Assembly: GCA_038093975.1 (NCBI GenBank)
Contig: JBBPTG010000060.1
Span: 83,331 to 147,330, forward strand
Direction: 5' to 3'
From: Chalciporus piperatus
Lineage: Eukaryota > Basidiomycota > Agaricomycetes > Boletales > Boletaceae
DNA: 64,000 bases
Shown: in pieces, positions 38,283-49,551 of the stretch
How positions within the stretch are numbered: position 1 is the first letter of the stretch
How the letters are laid out: each line of letters starts with the position of its first letter
Program-made: the position numbers and the translations under genes
The notes under the pieces: model-generated
Told to the model about the DNA's origin: nothing
The model's database searches: none
Seen by the model: only the letters and a program-made list of their open reading frames with translations

Positions 38283-38575
38283 GTGTTACGGTTCATTACG
38301 GTTATCTCACCTTCACAGACACTTTTCGGACTTCAACGATTCGTTCCATTCGATCTTATCTAAACTCTCTCATCTTATCTTTCAGACACGTGCTCATTCA
38401 CTTTCACTCTTTGCACAGTCGCCCCTTATGGTTATATTCATTCTCATGCACTGCTTTACCTTGACAGTTAATCTCCGTGCTGCGCATGGCTATGCCACAG
38501 CCTTTCACCTCATGTACTTCATCTCCGCTATCTCGGCTATACTTCACAGCCTCCTTATCTCGCTTCTATTCTCAC
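38283..38575 (+). repeat. Truncated copy of the solo-LTR repeat found at 59.6 kb
   Basis: Starts TGTTACGGTTCATTACGG and matches the first roughly 290 bp of the solo LTR at 59559-60075 with about 90 percent identity by eye. It then diverges into unrelated sequence before the part carrying the TATA box. Confidence 0.8.
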
Positions 38576-38769
38576 ATCAGAAAAAAGAATCTCCACTATA
38601 GGACAATATAGTCTGGTAGCAACTGTCGGCTTCCCCCAACTACATGATCTACATAACAGCCCCAATGTCTACAGATAGCTACATAGCTTGGGGATCTGTT
38701 TGCTCTGTCGAGCAATATAGTAGCTGCTAATGCCAACATATACAATATAGCACATGTTAGGGAACCAAT

Positions 38770-38850
38770 GCAGAAAATAGCACGACATTGACTTTATAGC
38801 ATGACTTAGACATTGACTTTATAGCACGACATTGACTTTATAGACAATAA
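38770..38850. repeat. Short tandem repeat, GACATTGACTTTATAGC
   Basis: Three to four imperfect copies of ACATTGACTTTATAGCAYGAC in a row within AT-rich sequence that holds no gene. Confidence 0.6.
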
Positions 38851-38895
38851 CCCTGACATCGCAATAAAGATCTACATATCAGTATTTTCGTCAGG

Positions 38896-39609
38896 CTAAT
38901 CCTCTGCATCCTCTGCATCTTCCACATACTCAGCCTGATACTCTCCCTGATCATCCTCCATGCCCCCACCCTCGCCATCCTCCATGCCCCCACCCTCGCC
39001 ATCCTCCATATAGTACTCGACCTGTTCCTGATCATCATCCTCGACAGTGGCCTGATCCTCCTCCTCCGAGTCATCTTCACGATCCTCAGGCTCCTGCTCA
39101 TCTTCGTCATCAGCAGTTTCCGCCATGCCATTCAACTGCCGATATTCACGAATGCACGGTTCGGGACGGCCTTCTTTTCCTCGCTCGCTGTCACTGTCTC
39201 GACTCCGGCATTAACACTGTCATTGACGAATCAGTACACTTGCCGAACACTTCATAAATACATACCGTCCATTCATGAACACTTGCTTCATTAGAGTAGG
39301 GAGGAGTTTGTACTTTGATGTTGATTTCCCAAAATCGAATAGAGACTGGTCATGGCTTATAAACACGTCGGCGTAGTCTTCCTCCTTGAACGCGATCCCT
39401 TTGCGTTTACCGGAAGTCCATTCGTCGATTGCGCACTCGATCTGTGGGCAAATGATTAGTCTGATTGAACTAACAATGAAAGAACTTACTGCTGTAAGTG
39501 TGAGAGCGAAGCCGACACGGGGAAATGGGGAGTAATACTTGGCCCAACGAAGGCCGTCATCACGAGCATTCTTGAATAAAACTTCGTTGATGACTTGTTG
39601 AATTGCCGG
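38896..39609 (-). pseudogene. DUF6532-like gene, C-terminal fragment
   Basis: Three exons on minus: 39609-39490 (AIQQVINEVLFKNARDD, then FPRVGFALTLTA), 39441-39266 (IECAIDEWTSGKRKGIAF, KEEDYADVF) and 39193-38896. The last carries an acidic C-terminus with a duplicated 8-residue unit EDGEGGGM encoded by a 24-bp minisatellite. Introns are 48 and 72 nt. The LTLTAIECAIDEW block is typical of the DUF6532 C-terminus in Agaricomycetes; function unknown. The 5' part is missing because the LTR of the Gypsy element abuts the first exon at 39610. Confidence 0.75.
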
Positions 39610-40368
39610 TGTAGGGAACGCATATTCCCTACGCTTGCAGCCGGCGTTCTACCCCCATTTCCCATTCTCAACTTTCCTCGACGTCTTTCCTCCCTTTCCG
39701 TTTATGTCCCAACCTCTTCCGCCGCACTTACAGCTTTCCGTCCCTATCACGTTCCGTTCCCGTCGTTCCGTGGTACACGGAAACCACGGATCGTTTGTTT
39801 TGTTCACAGGTATCGTCCTCCGTGTCCCCGGAAACCATTGTCCAGGTATGAGATGATTCGCTGGTAAGCTTCCTTTTCATTCCACGTCCTCTAACCTTGC
39901 TATGCGTCCTTACTGTCGCACTTTCCTTACTTTTACTCATCCTTTTCGTCTTGTCATCTATCCTGTCTATACTTAGTCCAGTACTGTCACTTAGCGTTCT
40001 GTCGCTATCAGAGTCTCGGGTATGCCCGGACTATAAAAGACTGTACTTTGCTTATTTTGAATCGACCTTTCTTTTCTCCACGCAACAACCTCTCCCTCTA
40101 AAACTCCGGAACCTTCGTCCACACTTTCCGTCCGTTCTTACCTTCGTTCCACTAGTCCTAACAGCAAGGAAGTGGTCCGGAACAACCGTTTGTTCGTACG
40201 GAACATCATTTTCCGGTTCTTCAACGGTTTGGTACGCCGGAAACGAGTCCTTTGCTTGTCTTCATTCCCTGGAATCCCTTTAGGGTCGAACTTATCGTAC
40301 CCTTCTTTATCTTTTGCTACTAACCTTCTCGGGATTTCTATTCCTACAGAGGGTTTAGCTTTCTTACA
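39610..40368 (+). repeat. 5' LTR
   Basis: Starts TGTAGGGAACG and ends TTCTTACA. Its first bases contain a perfect inverted repeat GTAGGGAA-N6-TTCCCTAC. A TATAAAA box lies near 40031 and a polypyrimidine-rich region precedes it. Almost identical to 49552-50311. Confidence 0.93.
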
Positions 40369-40370
40369 AC

Positions 40371-40395
40371 TGGAGCCCACCGCGAGGGATTCAAC
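40371..40395 (+). other. Primer-binding site
   Basis: TGGAGCCCACCGCGAGGGAT and following bases begin 2 nt after the 5' LTR. The reverse complement has the form of a tRNA 3' end: T-loop-like TTGAATCC, then the acceptor strand and CCA. The tRNA species was not determined. Confidence 0.75.
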
Positions 40396-40975
40396 AGTGT
40401 CGACAAGAAGGACCCTTCGGCCCATCCCCCATCGACTAGAACTTGAAAATTTACTCGTCCTGTTTCGCAACCTCAACCTTACTCAAGATTCCGCCTTCTT
40501 TGTTTCCGTCATTCCTGACGTCGCCAATCAATCCGGCTCAATTGCTTCCGCTCTGACAGCGGAACCAGTGCATTCTATTTTTAACCCGTCCTTGCTAAAC
40601 AATCTTCCGACACAGGAACCGGAAACGCTGAGCTACGCCTCATTTGCAGTTCCCGGAGCCTTTGTTCATTCTTCACCTTTGAGACGTCGAACTTCCTCAG
40701 ACTCTCGTCACTCTTCTCTTTCCCCTTTAACTTCTTTATCCTCTTCTGGACCTCCCAAGATTCTTTTCTCTCCTCCGTCGCCTTCCTTATCTTTTGAACC
40801 AGGTCAATCGGCCCGCTCATCGCCTGTCAACCCGCCTCGCTTATCACCTGTCAACCTACCTGTCAATCCGGCGCCATCTCGGATCCCGCTTCTTAATCCG
40901 CTATCACTTCGCTTAGCGCCTATCATTCCGCCTGTCATCCCACCTGTCAACCCACCTGTCAATCGCCCGGCACCA

Positions 40976-43228
40976 ATGGCCACTCCGTTTCAGATGCCCC
41001 TTAGAGGCACGCAAAACGCCCCCAAGTTTGACGGGAAAACTCCCGCTTTGCTTCCGCGCTACCTGGAAGATATCGATATTCTTGGAACAGCAGCTAGACT
41101 CTCGGAAGCCGGCAAGATTAGGGCAGCCGTTCGGTATGCTGACCTCGAGGAGGCAGAGCTCTGGGAGACGCTCGCGGAATACACGGAAGTAGACGCGGAT
41201 TGGGATGATTTCGTTACCGCAGTCAAGGAATTGTACCCTGGATGCGAGGGTGACAAACGCTATTATCGAGCTGACCTTCAATACTTGATAGAAAGCTACC
41301 GGGCGAAACCCATGCGGAGCCAGGAAGACTTGGGCGACTACCGTCGGAAGTTCGCCAAGATCGCCACCCTGCTAGTCAGAACCGGAAGACTATCAGAAAT
41401 GGATCAGTGGTCCTTCTTCCTTGCCGGCTTTCCGCAGGACGTCCAAGATCGGATTCGGCACCGGTTGTCGATCGTCAAACCTGACTTGCATCCGGATGAC
41501 CCGTACCCGATGGATGATGTTATCACCGTCGCTAAGTTTTTATTGACAGGTTCAGCACTTCGGTCCGCCATTCCGGTCTTCGTCCCAACGGCACCAGCTG
41601 CAGCACCAGCCGTGACGCACGCTCCGGTTCCGCACGTCCATCATCATCCCCCTGCCCCTGTGACGTCTCAACCTGGCGTACCTAACATCAAGCAGGAGTT
41701 TATGGTTACGTCTCAACAAAACCCGGGCCGGAATCCTGCGTGTGCCTGGTGTGCCATCATCGGACACTTTACTCGCTCCTGCGCCAATGTCAACGAGTGG
41801 ATTAGTGCTGGGCGGATTACGCGAGGCGCAGACGGTCGTCTCTATATGCCAGACGGATCAAGGATTCCTCGAATCCCCGGAACGCGCTGTATCCGTGACT
41901 GCGTTGAGCAGCTCGAGGCCGAAAGGGCGGGATCTGCGTCTACCTCTGCGTCCACCTCGTTTATCCGTGATCCTCCCCCTCATATCACTGCCGGGATCCT
42001 CTCCATCGCTTATCCACCCATGGATGCTGTCTTGGATATTGAGCCATCCGCTTTCTTGACTTCTGTCGATGAAGCATATACGCAAGTTCCTTATTCCCCG
42101 AACGTCACTGATCCTGAATTTCAGCCGTACATCACCCAGGCCTGGGCTAGCTTCCAAGCGGATAGGTCATCTAGGGAAGGACAACGAGGCAAGAAAGTTC
42201 GTTTCGATGGGGTTGTTCTCCCGTCGAAGGCCTCCGGAAAGTCGGATGGGAAGACTGCGTCTGTATCCGAGGAGCTAGAGGTTCTGTCTCCGGAGCTTCA
42301 GCAGACCGCTCAGCCAGTGGCCGGCCCGTCTGTCACGGGACCAGCGGCTAAGCCTCCTTCAGTGCCGCGCCCTCAGGCTTCAGCTATGAGGCAACCGCAA
42401 TCTGCGTCCTCTGCTCAGAGTAACTCTTCCGCGAAACCATTTAGCGCTAACGCGTCTTCTTCCTTTGCCCCTACCAATCAATACAGGTACTCCTTCCCGT
42501 TGGAGGATGACTCCGCTCCCAAGCGAGTCCTGGATCGAGTTCTCGAGTCCAGCGTTCCCGTCCCTGTCCGGGACCTCTTTGCCGTTGCTCCAGAGTTCCG
42601 GAAGCAATTCCGTGATCTCACGACGACTAAACGAGTAACTTCCTCTAATACTGTTACGGTTAACGAATTGACAGGTCGCGATCCTGGGATGGTGGAACGC
42701 GAATATGGGGACCGGATCCTCAGAAATGAGGACGGGCTAATAGTCGCACACCACTCTCTTCCTCTGCGATGTGTTGATGCCCGAGTCACGGGCACTGACT
42801 GCTCTCTTACTTGCGTTCTAGATTCCGGATCCGAGATTGTCGCCATGCCCAAACGGGTGTGGGAGAAGCTTGGACTGCCGATTCGTTCCGACCATATTAT
42901 GACTATGTCGTCAGCAAACACCGAGCAAGACCCTACGATGGGGGTGCTTGAGAACCTTCCGCTCAACTTCGGGGCGGGAGACATCATGGTTCAGGTTCAA
43001 GTCGTGGCTAGGGCTAACTTCGACGTTCTTCTCGGACGGCCGTTCACCTGCCTCATGACCGGGACTACGGATGACTTTCCTGACGGTTCTCAGAACCTCA
43101 CCCTCCGTGATCCCAACAACGGAAAGGAATACAAGATGCCTACCCGAGCTTGGTTGGAAGGCTGCCCCCGTTGCCGTCGCGGAATCAAGTGCTCCAATCA
43201 CATGAGTATTGTCGAGCTGGGTTTTTAG
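40976..43228 (+). CDS. Gag-protease polyprotein of the Gypsy element
   Basis: 750 aa from the first ATG after the LTR. The frame is also open upstream, through a long Ser/Pro-rich stretch with a repeated PPVNPPVN-type motif, back into the LTR, so a longer start is possible only with a non-ATG codon. The order is capsid-like helical region (FDGKTPALLPRYLEDIDIL), a zinc knuckle CAWC-X4-H-X4-C at 41741-41782, a low-complexity linker, then a retropepsin-like aspartic protease with LDSGSEI and the later VLLGRPF strand. It ends at a TAG (43226-43228). The pol frame follows in the same phase. Confidence 0.88.
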   Translation: MATPFQMPLRGTQNAPKFDGKTPALLPRYLEDIDILGTAARLSEAGKIRAAVRYADLEEAELWETLAEYTEVDADWDDFVTAVKELYPGCEGDKRYYRADLQYLIESYRAKPMRSQEDLGDYRRKFAKIATLLVRTGRLSEMDQWSFFLAGFPQDVQDRIRHRLSIVKPDLHPDDPYPMDDVITVAKFLLTGSALRSAIPVFVPTAPAAAPAVTHAPVPHVHHHPPAPVTSQPGVPNIKQEFMVTSQQNPGRNPACAWCAIIGHFTRSCANVNEWISAGRITRGADGRLYMPDGSRIPRIPGTRCIRDCVEQLEAERAGSASTSASTSFIRDPPPHITAGILSIAYPPMDAVLDIEPSAFLTSVDEAYTQVPYSPNVTDPEFQPYITQAWASFQADRSSREGQRGKKVRFDGVVLPSKASGKSDGKTASVSEELEVLSPELQQTAQPVAGPSVTGPAAKPPSVPRPQASAMRQPQSASSAQSNSSAKPFSANASSSFAPTNQYRYSFPLEDDSAPKRVLDRVLESSVPVPVRDLFAVAPEFRKQFRDLTTTKRVTSSNTVTVNELTGRDPGMVEREYGDRILRNEDGLIVAHHSLPLRCVDARVTGTDCSLTCVLDSGSEIVAMPKRVWEKLGLPIRSDHIMTMSSANTEQDPTMGVLENLPLNFGAGDIMVQVQVVARANFDVLLGRPFTCLMTGTTDDFPDGSQNLTLRDPNNGKEYKMPTRAWLEGCPRCRRGIKCSNHMSIVELGF

Positions 43229-43234
43229 ATATCG

Positions 43235-46200
43235 ATGATCCACCCAACGGTCGGGGAGAGTACACTACCCAGTCGGGTACTTCCGTTTTCGAATCATGCT
43301 TTCCTTTCCTCCGTCCCGTCTATCGCTTCCTTTATGTTCCGTTCCTTCTCCAATCCGTCCGTGGCTGAGCTAGCCGATTCCGTTCCTTCTACCGATTCCG
43401 TTTTACCTACCGCTTCCGTTCCTCCCGTGGAAACCATCCGTGACGCCGAGTCAGCTTTACCTTCTTACGAATATCTTTCCTCCTCACGCTCCCTTTTGAA
43501 CCCGTCTGCCGTTTCCGCGCTTCGATCCGTTTATTCTTTTGACCCCATCCGTCACACGTTGGCCTATAAGCCAGTGGCGAAGAAAGTTCGTGCCATATCC
43601 GCTCCACTTAAGGAGGAGTTCAGGATTGTTCGACAATTACCAGCCGATCCTCTTGCTGGACTCATTCCGTTGCCCACTCATCCCCCCAATTTCTCTCCAG
43701 GGATCCGATTTACTCAGGAACGAGCAGACGCTCTCGACCTCGATCCAGCCAAATGGCTCTGGCCAGAGGAGCTCAAACTAGTCCGGTGGCTCGTCCGTGT
43801 CCATGAGATGGCCTTCGCCTGGATTCCAACGGAACGAGGTCGTCTTGATGAGCGGTACTTTCCGCCGGTGAAGATCCCTACTATTCCGCATACGCCATGG
43901 GTGTTACCAAACATTCCAATTCCGCCTGGTATCCGCAAGGAAGCCATCCAAATTATCAAGGACCGCATCGCTTCTGGGGTCTACGAGCCTTCCGCCTCGT
44001 CTTACAGATCTCGTTGGTTCTGCGTTCTCAAACAGGACGGAAAGACTCTTCGTCTCGTCCACGATCTTCAGCCTCTCAACGCGGTTACCATCCGTGACGC
44101 TTCCGTCCCTCCTTTCGTGGAGCACCTGGCCGAGTCCTTCGCCGGGTATGCTGTCTATGGCATGCTGGATTTGTTTGCGGGTTATGACCAGCGTCCTTTG
44201 CATATTGAATCACGGGATATGACTACCTTTAGCACCCCTCTAGGACCTCATCGCTTGACAGCCTTACCCATGGGGCATACCAACGCGGTACAAGTATATC
44301 AGGCTGACATGGCTTTTATCTTACAGGACGAGATTCCGGATCATACGATGCCCTTCATCGACGATCTTCCGGTCAAGTCTGGGACCACCCGTTACCAGAA
44401 CGAGGACGGATCCTACGAGACGATTCCGGAAAATCCCGGAATCCGTCGTTTCATTTTCAAACACCTTGTTGTCGTTAACCGCATTTTGCAACGTTTACAG
44501 AATGTTGGGGCTACCGTCTCTGCCAAGAAGTTCGTACTTGCTGCTCCGGACGCTATCATCGTCGGGCACAAGTGTACCTTCGATGGTCGGATTCCGAACG
44601 AGTCAAAGGTCCAAAAGATCCGCGACTGGCCGGAATGTCAGAACCTCACTCATGTTCGGGGGTTCCTTGGTACGTGTGGCGTCCTTCGCATCTTTATCAA
44701 GGATTATGCAACCATTTCCCGTCCGTTGGTCAATCTGACCCGGAAAGGGGTTCCTTTCGAATGGGGTGACTCCCAGAAGGAAGCGATGCAGCGTCTGAAG
44801 GACGAAATTCTCCAGTCTCCTGCGCTCCGTCGCTTGGACTATGAGAATGGACGTGAAGTCATCCTGGCTGTGGACACTTCGGTGATCGCAGTCGGATACA
44901 TTCTGTCCCAGGACGGGGAGGACGGCAAACGCTATCCGAACCGCTTCGGATCCATCAGCCTCACTGAGGTCGAGAGCCGTTATTCACAGGCGAAGCTTGA
45001 GCTATACGGGTTATTCCGTGCCTTGCGAGCCGTCCACATATTCATCTTTGGTGTCGCTAACTTTACAGTCGAAATGGATGCCAAATATGTCAAAGGCATG
45101 ATCAACAATCCGGACCTTCAGCCGAACACTACTATCAATCGCTGGATAGCTGGGATTCTTTTGTTCCACTTCAACCTTGTTCACGTGCCGGCGGATCGTC
45201 ATACCGGCGCGGATGGTCTGTCTAGACGGCCTCCGTCTGACGCGGATCCTCCAGAAACGGATCGGATTGACGACTGGCTGGACAATTCCTATTCATTTTC
45301 CATTGAATTACTGAACACACGTTCTTTCCCTAAAATCCAGAATTCCCTCCCTTATCGTCAGGGAGCGGGACGCCAGCCCTCACCCTTGGTCCATAACCAA
45401 GTGTATTTCACCCTCCTTCAGACTGCTGACTCCGTTTCAGACGATGTGGACCCAGAGATCCCGCGGTCCGCGAAGGCCAAAGCTCGGGAGGTCCGGATAG
45501 ATCAGATTCGACGTTTCCTGGATACCCAGGAACGGCCGGACGGGGCGTCGGATTCCGACTACAAATCTTTCGTCAACTCAGCTACCCGTTTCTTCTTACT
45601 CAACGGATCGCTTTGGCGTCGCGAGCCTCATGGTCGTCATCAGCTTGTCGTTCCGGAGTCTAGACGGTTCGGATTGATAAAGGAGGCCCACGATGACCTC
45701 GGGCACAAGGGTGTCTTCACGGTCCGGACTCGTTTACTCCTGCGCTTCTGGTGGCCCATGCTGGTGGACGATGTCAAGTGGTTCGTCAAGACTTGTCACC
45801 AATGCCAAGTACGGCTGACCCGGAAGGTCAACATACCACCAACGGTTCCGGTAGTCGGTGGACTCTTCATGAAGGTCCACATCGATACTATGCTGATGCC
45901 GAAGGCGAGCGGATACCGCTATATCGTCCAAGCTCGCTGCGCCCTGTCTTCCTGGCCGGAATGGCGCATGCTTCGTTCCGAGAATACTGCCGCGTTGGCT
46001 TCTTTTATCTTCGAAGATATCTTGTGTCGGTGGGGTCCCGTCGCGGAGATTGTTACTGACAATGGTCCACCTTTCGTTCAAGCTCTAGAATTGCTCCGGA
46101 AGCGTTACTTGATCACGCATATCCGTAGTGTTTAAAAGTCCAGTTAAGTTAAGTTTTTGTACCTCTTTTGACAAAACTGTAACTGTAACTGGTTATCAAT

Positions 46201-47572
46201 TTCGGCAAAATCAGTTTAACTGAACTGAAACTCTACATAACTGTCATATCAGTTATGGTCCAGTTTGTGACCAGTTTGTGACCGGTTTTTTGTAATAACT
46301 GGACAAACATTAGAAAGCCCTGATTCGTAGCTTTAAAATGACCCCTGGATCATGTGATTTGGTTCAGTCCTTGAGAAGATATGCTCATTTTATTATATTG
46401 CCATGATTATCATATGTTTTGGTGGATATAGCATTGGAATGGAGGTCAAGTTAAGTAAAATACAAGCAAATATATAATCTCAGCAGTGCAAATTAACATG
46501 TGTATTTGAGTAGAGTGTGTTTCAATCAGTCATTTCATCAATTTACATCAATATTCAGAAAGAAAGTCAAATAAGGTCGGAAGAATTTGTAAAAAATCAG
46601 GAAAAATAGTGATAAATGACCATATATAGGTTATTATTTATAACCAGTTATAACCAGTTTGTGTACAGTTTTGTAAAATTTTGGAAGTGACTAAACTGTA
46701 ACTGAAACTGGATGTAACCAGTTACAATTTTCACCCAGTTTCAGTTATATTTCGCTCCAGTTAAGTTAAGTTTCGGTTTTTTTCCAGTTATGTAACTGGA
46801 CTTTTAAACACTACATATCCGGATATCTCCTTACAACTCCCGTGCAAACGGGATTGTAGAACGGCGTCATTACGATGTCCGGGAGGCCATCATCAAAAGT
46901 ACCCTGGGGGACGAGTCTCACTGGCCTCGCGCAGTTCACTCTGTCTTTTGGGCGGAACGCGTTACCATCATTAAGTCCACTGGTCTCTCTCCTTATTTCA
47001 TGGTTCATGGCGTGGAGCCACTCTTCCCTTTCGATCTTTCCGAAGCCACATTCCTTGTTCCGCTCCCGAGTGCTGACCCTTTACCAACTACAGAGTTGAT
47101 TGCCTGGCGTGCTAGGCAATTCCAGAAGCGGCAGGAGGACCCAGTGGATAATATCCGGGAACGAGTCCTGAAGGCCCGCTTCGAATCCATCAAGCAGTTC
47201 GAAGCTTCATTCAAGAACCGTATCAAGGACTACGATTTCCGTCCTGGAAGTCTAGTTTTAGTGCGTAATTCGAGGGTGGAGCAGGAGTTGAACCGGAAGA
47301 CAAAACCGAGGTACCTAGGCCCCATGGTAGTCCTTCGCCGGACGACTGGTGGCTCTTATATCTTGGCAGAGTTGGATGGGACAATTTCTACGTTGCGCTA
47401 CGCGGCGTTTCGACTGTTCCCGTATCATCCGCGATCACAGACGGATGTCCCGTTACCAGAGTTCGTCGAACGGGACGACGACGGATTGGATCAATTAGCG
47501 ACAGAGGACGATTCGGATGAAGATGACCAAGGGGACTTCGACCCTTTGGACCCGTCTGAGTTCGACGTCTAA
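43235..47572 (+). pseudogene. Pol polyprotein, integrase split by a MITE
   Basis: From an ATG at 43235, six bases after the gag stop and in the same frame. Reverse transcriptase shows RLVHDLQPLNAVT, YGMLDLFAGYDQRPL and the active site as FIDDLPVK at about 44354 (FIDD where YIDD/YVDD is usual). RNase H follows (ILAVDTSVIAVGYIL, then ADGLSRR). Integrase has the HHCC zinc-binding module (HDDLGHKG...CHQCQ) and the core with TDNGPPF. The frame stops at 46135 because of the inserted MITE and resumes at 46822 in the correct phase with the glutamate-bearing GIVERRHYDVR segment, then a chromo-less acidic C-terminus (EDDSDEDDQGD) to 47572. The MITE is the only interruption I see within pol. Confidence 0.9.
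46126..46813. mobile_element. hAT-like MITE, 688 bp, 8-bp duplication
   Basis: Terminal inverted repeats TAGTGTTTAAAAGTCCAGTTA (both ends) and perfect direct repeats CATATCCG at 46118-46125 and 46814-46821. An 8-bp duplication and TAG-type ends fit the hAT superfamily. There is no coding capacity. The interior is AT-rich with several inverted CCAGTTA/TAACTGG words. Related to 60629-61273. Confidence 0.9.
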
Positions 47573-48211
47573 CACCGTGCTCCGTGTACCCCCACTGTCA
47601 TTACGATATGTATCCGTTTTACCCTGGGCTTAGACCAGCGATCTCTTTCCTATCCGTTCCATCCCGGTGTTCGTCCGGAGACTTCTTCCGTCTCTCACAA
47701 ACACAAAAGCTAATAAGAAAACCGTCACTTACTATACTTTCCTTTTCTATCCTATCAAAGAAAACCACAAAGAAACCGTCAAAAACAATCTCTATTTCCC
47801 CTATCTCTTAACCCAAAAACAAAGAAACCATAAGCCAAAAAACATCTCTCATTCGTATCTGGTGTCTCACAGACGATTACTTATTACGTTCAGACTTCGA
47901 ACGCGTGACGGGACACACGCCCATTCCTTTGATTCCGTTCCGTCCATTCCGGGCGCGTTATATGGGACCTTGGTAGGAGAAGACGTCAGAAGTAGCGCGA
48001 AGAAGACAAGTCAGGCGGAACCCTGCTTTTCGGAATCAGTGATCCTTGGTTTCGTTTTTGCATTCCTTACTTCACTTACTGATCGCCTTCATTTCTTACT
48101 TAGACCAGCAAATCACTCATACGGAACGGGCACGGATACGGACACGGACACGGACGGATGGATACTCGTACAGATTACGAACAACAGATATAGACGAAGG
48201 GACACGGAAAC
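47573..48211. other. Spacer between pol and the antisense gene
   Basis: No supported gene. It contains a GGCACGGATACGGACACGGACAC microsatellite near 48130-48158 and A/C-rich stretches. The long plus-strand frame that crosses here is the complement of the antisense gene further right. Confidence 0.5.
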
Positions 48212-49403
48212 CTACTTGTCGAGGGCAGCGACCATCGCCCTCAGATCCGCCAGCTTACCCATGGCCTGGTCAAGCTGCTCCTCGGCCTTGCGCACCAGCC
48301 CCCGGGACGACTGCACCGCGGCTTCCACTTCCGCGATCGCCGTTTGCATTCCCTCAACCGTCCCCACCTTCGCCTTGCCTTTCGTCTTCAACTTTGGCGT
48401 GACGAGTTCGACGTCCGAGTCCGGAATGGACTCGGGAGTCTGGGGTCGACGTACCCGGGACGTCGATGCCCTGACCGCGCGAACTGCAAAAGCAACGGAA
48501 CAACGTATTAGTACGGATGATACGGCAACGACGGGGACTTACTGTGGGCCTTCGGTTCCGCTTTCGCAGGAGCCGCTTTCTTGGGCTTCTCAGCCGCCTT
48601 TGCTGTCGCCTTTTTTCCTCCTCGTCCGCCTGCCTTGTTGCAGGCAATCTTCAGCTTCACACACTTGAGGCAGGTGCGGTCGGGCATGCCACGGCACGGG
48701 ACCTTGGCGGTTGCGCACTTGACGCACGGCGGGTGGTGCTCGACGGTACCAGGTTCCTCATCCTCTTCTTCATCCTCGTCCATGGAGACCCGCGATCGCT
48801 GCGCCGTGCAATGGTCAATCGGTGGAATAGCTCCTTATCAATCCGCGACTCACCTTACGCGTTGGCCGAGCGAGGACCACGGACACCTTCCCGGAACTAC
48901 CGACGGAAGCGTGGATAGAGGGAGTGGACCGAGGGGTGGCACTGGTGGGAGGCTTTTCAGCGCTCCCAGTCTCGTCGCCCATCGTAGTGTCCGGTTCCGC
49001 GTCGTCGTCTTGAGTCTTCGCCGCCTCGATCCTATCCGCCTCTTCCCCGGACCACTTGACGTGGGCAGCTTCTGCCTCTTCGAGGGCTTGGAGGGACCGC
49101 GCAGGAATTACCGTAGGCAAGCCTAGGGCTGCCGCTGCAGCCTTCGTCGGTTCCATGGCTCTCTGAAGTACTTCCGTTGTAAGCGCGGACACGGAAGAGA
49201 CCAACGCAACTCACCATGGCGGCATTCCATCTCGTCACCCAGAGCCGCTGGTCCTCTGCCAAGTCTTCTTTGTCGTCTGGCGCGCACATGGCAAGGTCGA
49301 GCAACAGTTCCGTGGCGTCCTTGAAGGCCTTAGCGGCCGCGGCCCTTTCGTCGACGGGTTCAGCGGCGACGGAACCGAAGAGAGCTGTGAGACGGGAGGA
49401 CAT
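48212..49403 (-). CDS. Zn(II)2Cys6-type protein encoded antisense inside the Gypsy element
   Basis: Four exons on minus: 49403-49215, 49162-48854, 48798-48543 and 48483-48212. Introns are 52, 55 and 59 nt with GTGAGT or GTAAGT donors, and 1026 nt encode 341 aa. The start is MSSRLTALFGSVAAEP. The third exon has an acidic run (DEDEEEDEEPG) followed by C-X2-C-X6-C-X7-C-X2-C-X6-C (CVKCATAKVPC and CLKCVKLKIAC), exactly the spacing of fungal Zn2Cys6 clusters that bind DNA. A Lys/Ala-rich basic linker follows, and the C-terminus from about residue 275 looks coiled-coil (VEGMQTAIAEVEAAVQSS, then KLADLRAMVAALDK). It lies between pol and the 3' LTR on the opposite strand. Intact splice sites and frame argue for selection, since a passenger would decay. 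It may regulate the element or host, or be captured; the role is unknown. Confidence 0.8.
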
Positions 49404-49551
49404 AGTGTTGGGATGGTTGTGTGAGGAGAAGGAGTGGGAAGGAAGAAAGGAAGCGGCTGATGCGGAGTTGTCACCCCCACGGACATGAGGCGCTTACCTA
49501 ATCCGCTCATGTGACTGACTGGGGACAGTCAGCATCAAAGTCACCCTGGGA

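Noticed and set aside
38896..39135. Acidic repeat frame as a separate small gene
   Set aside because: It joins in phase through a 72-nt intron to upstream DUF6532-like exons, so it is the C-terminus of that fragment.
47667..48668. Plus-strand frame of over 300 codons after pol
   Set aside because: It is the complement of the spliced antisense Zn2Cys6 gene, has low-complexity composition and no motif, while the minus-strand model has splice sites and a zinc cluster.
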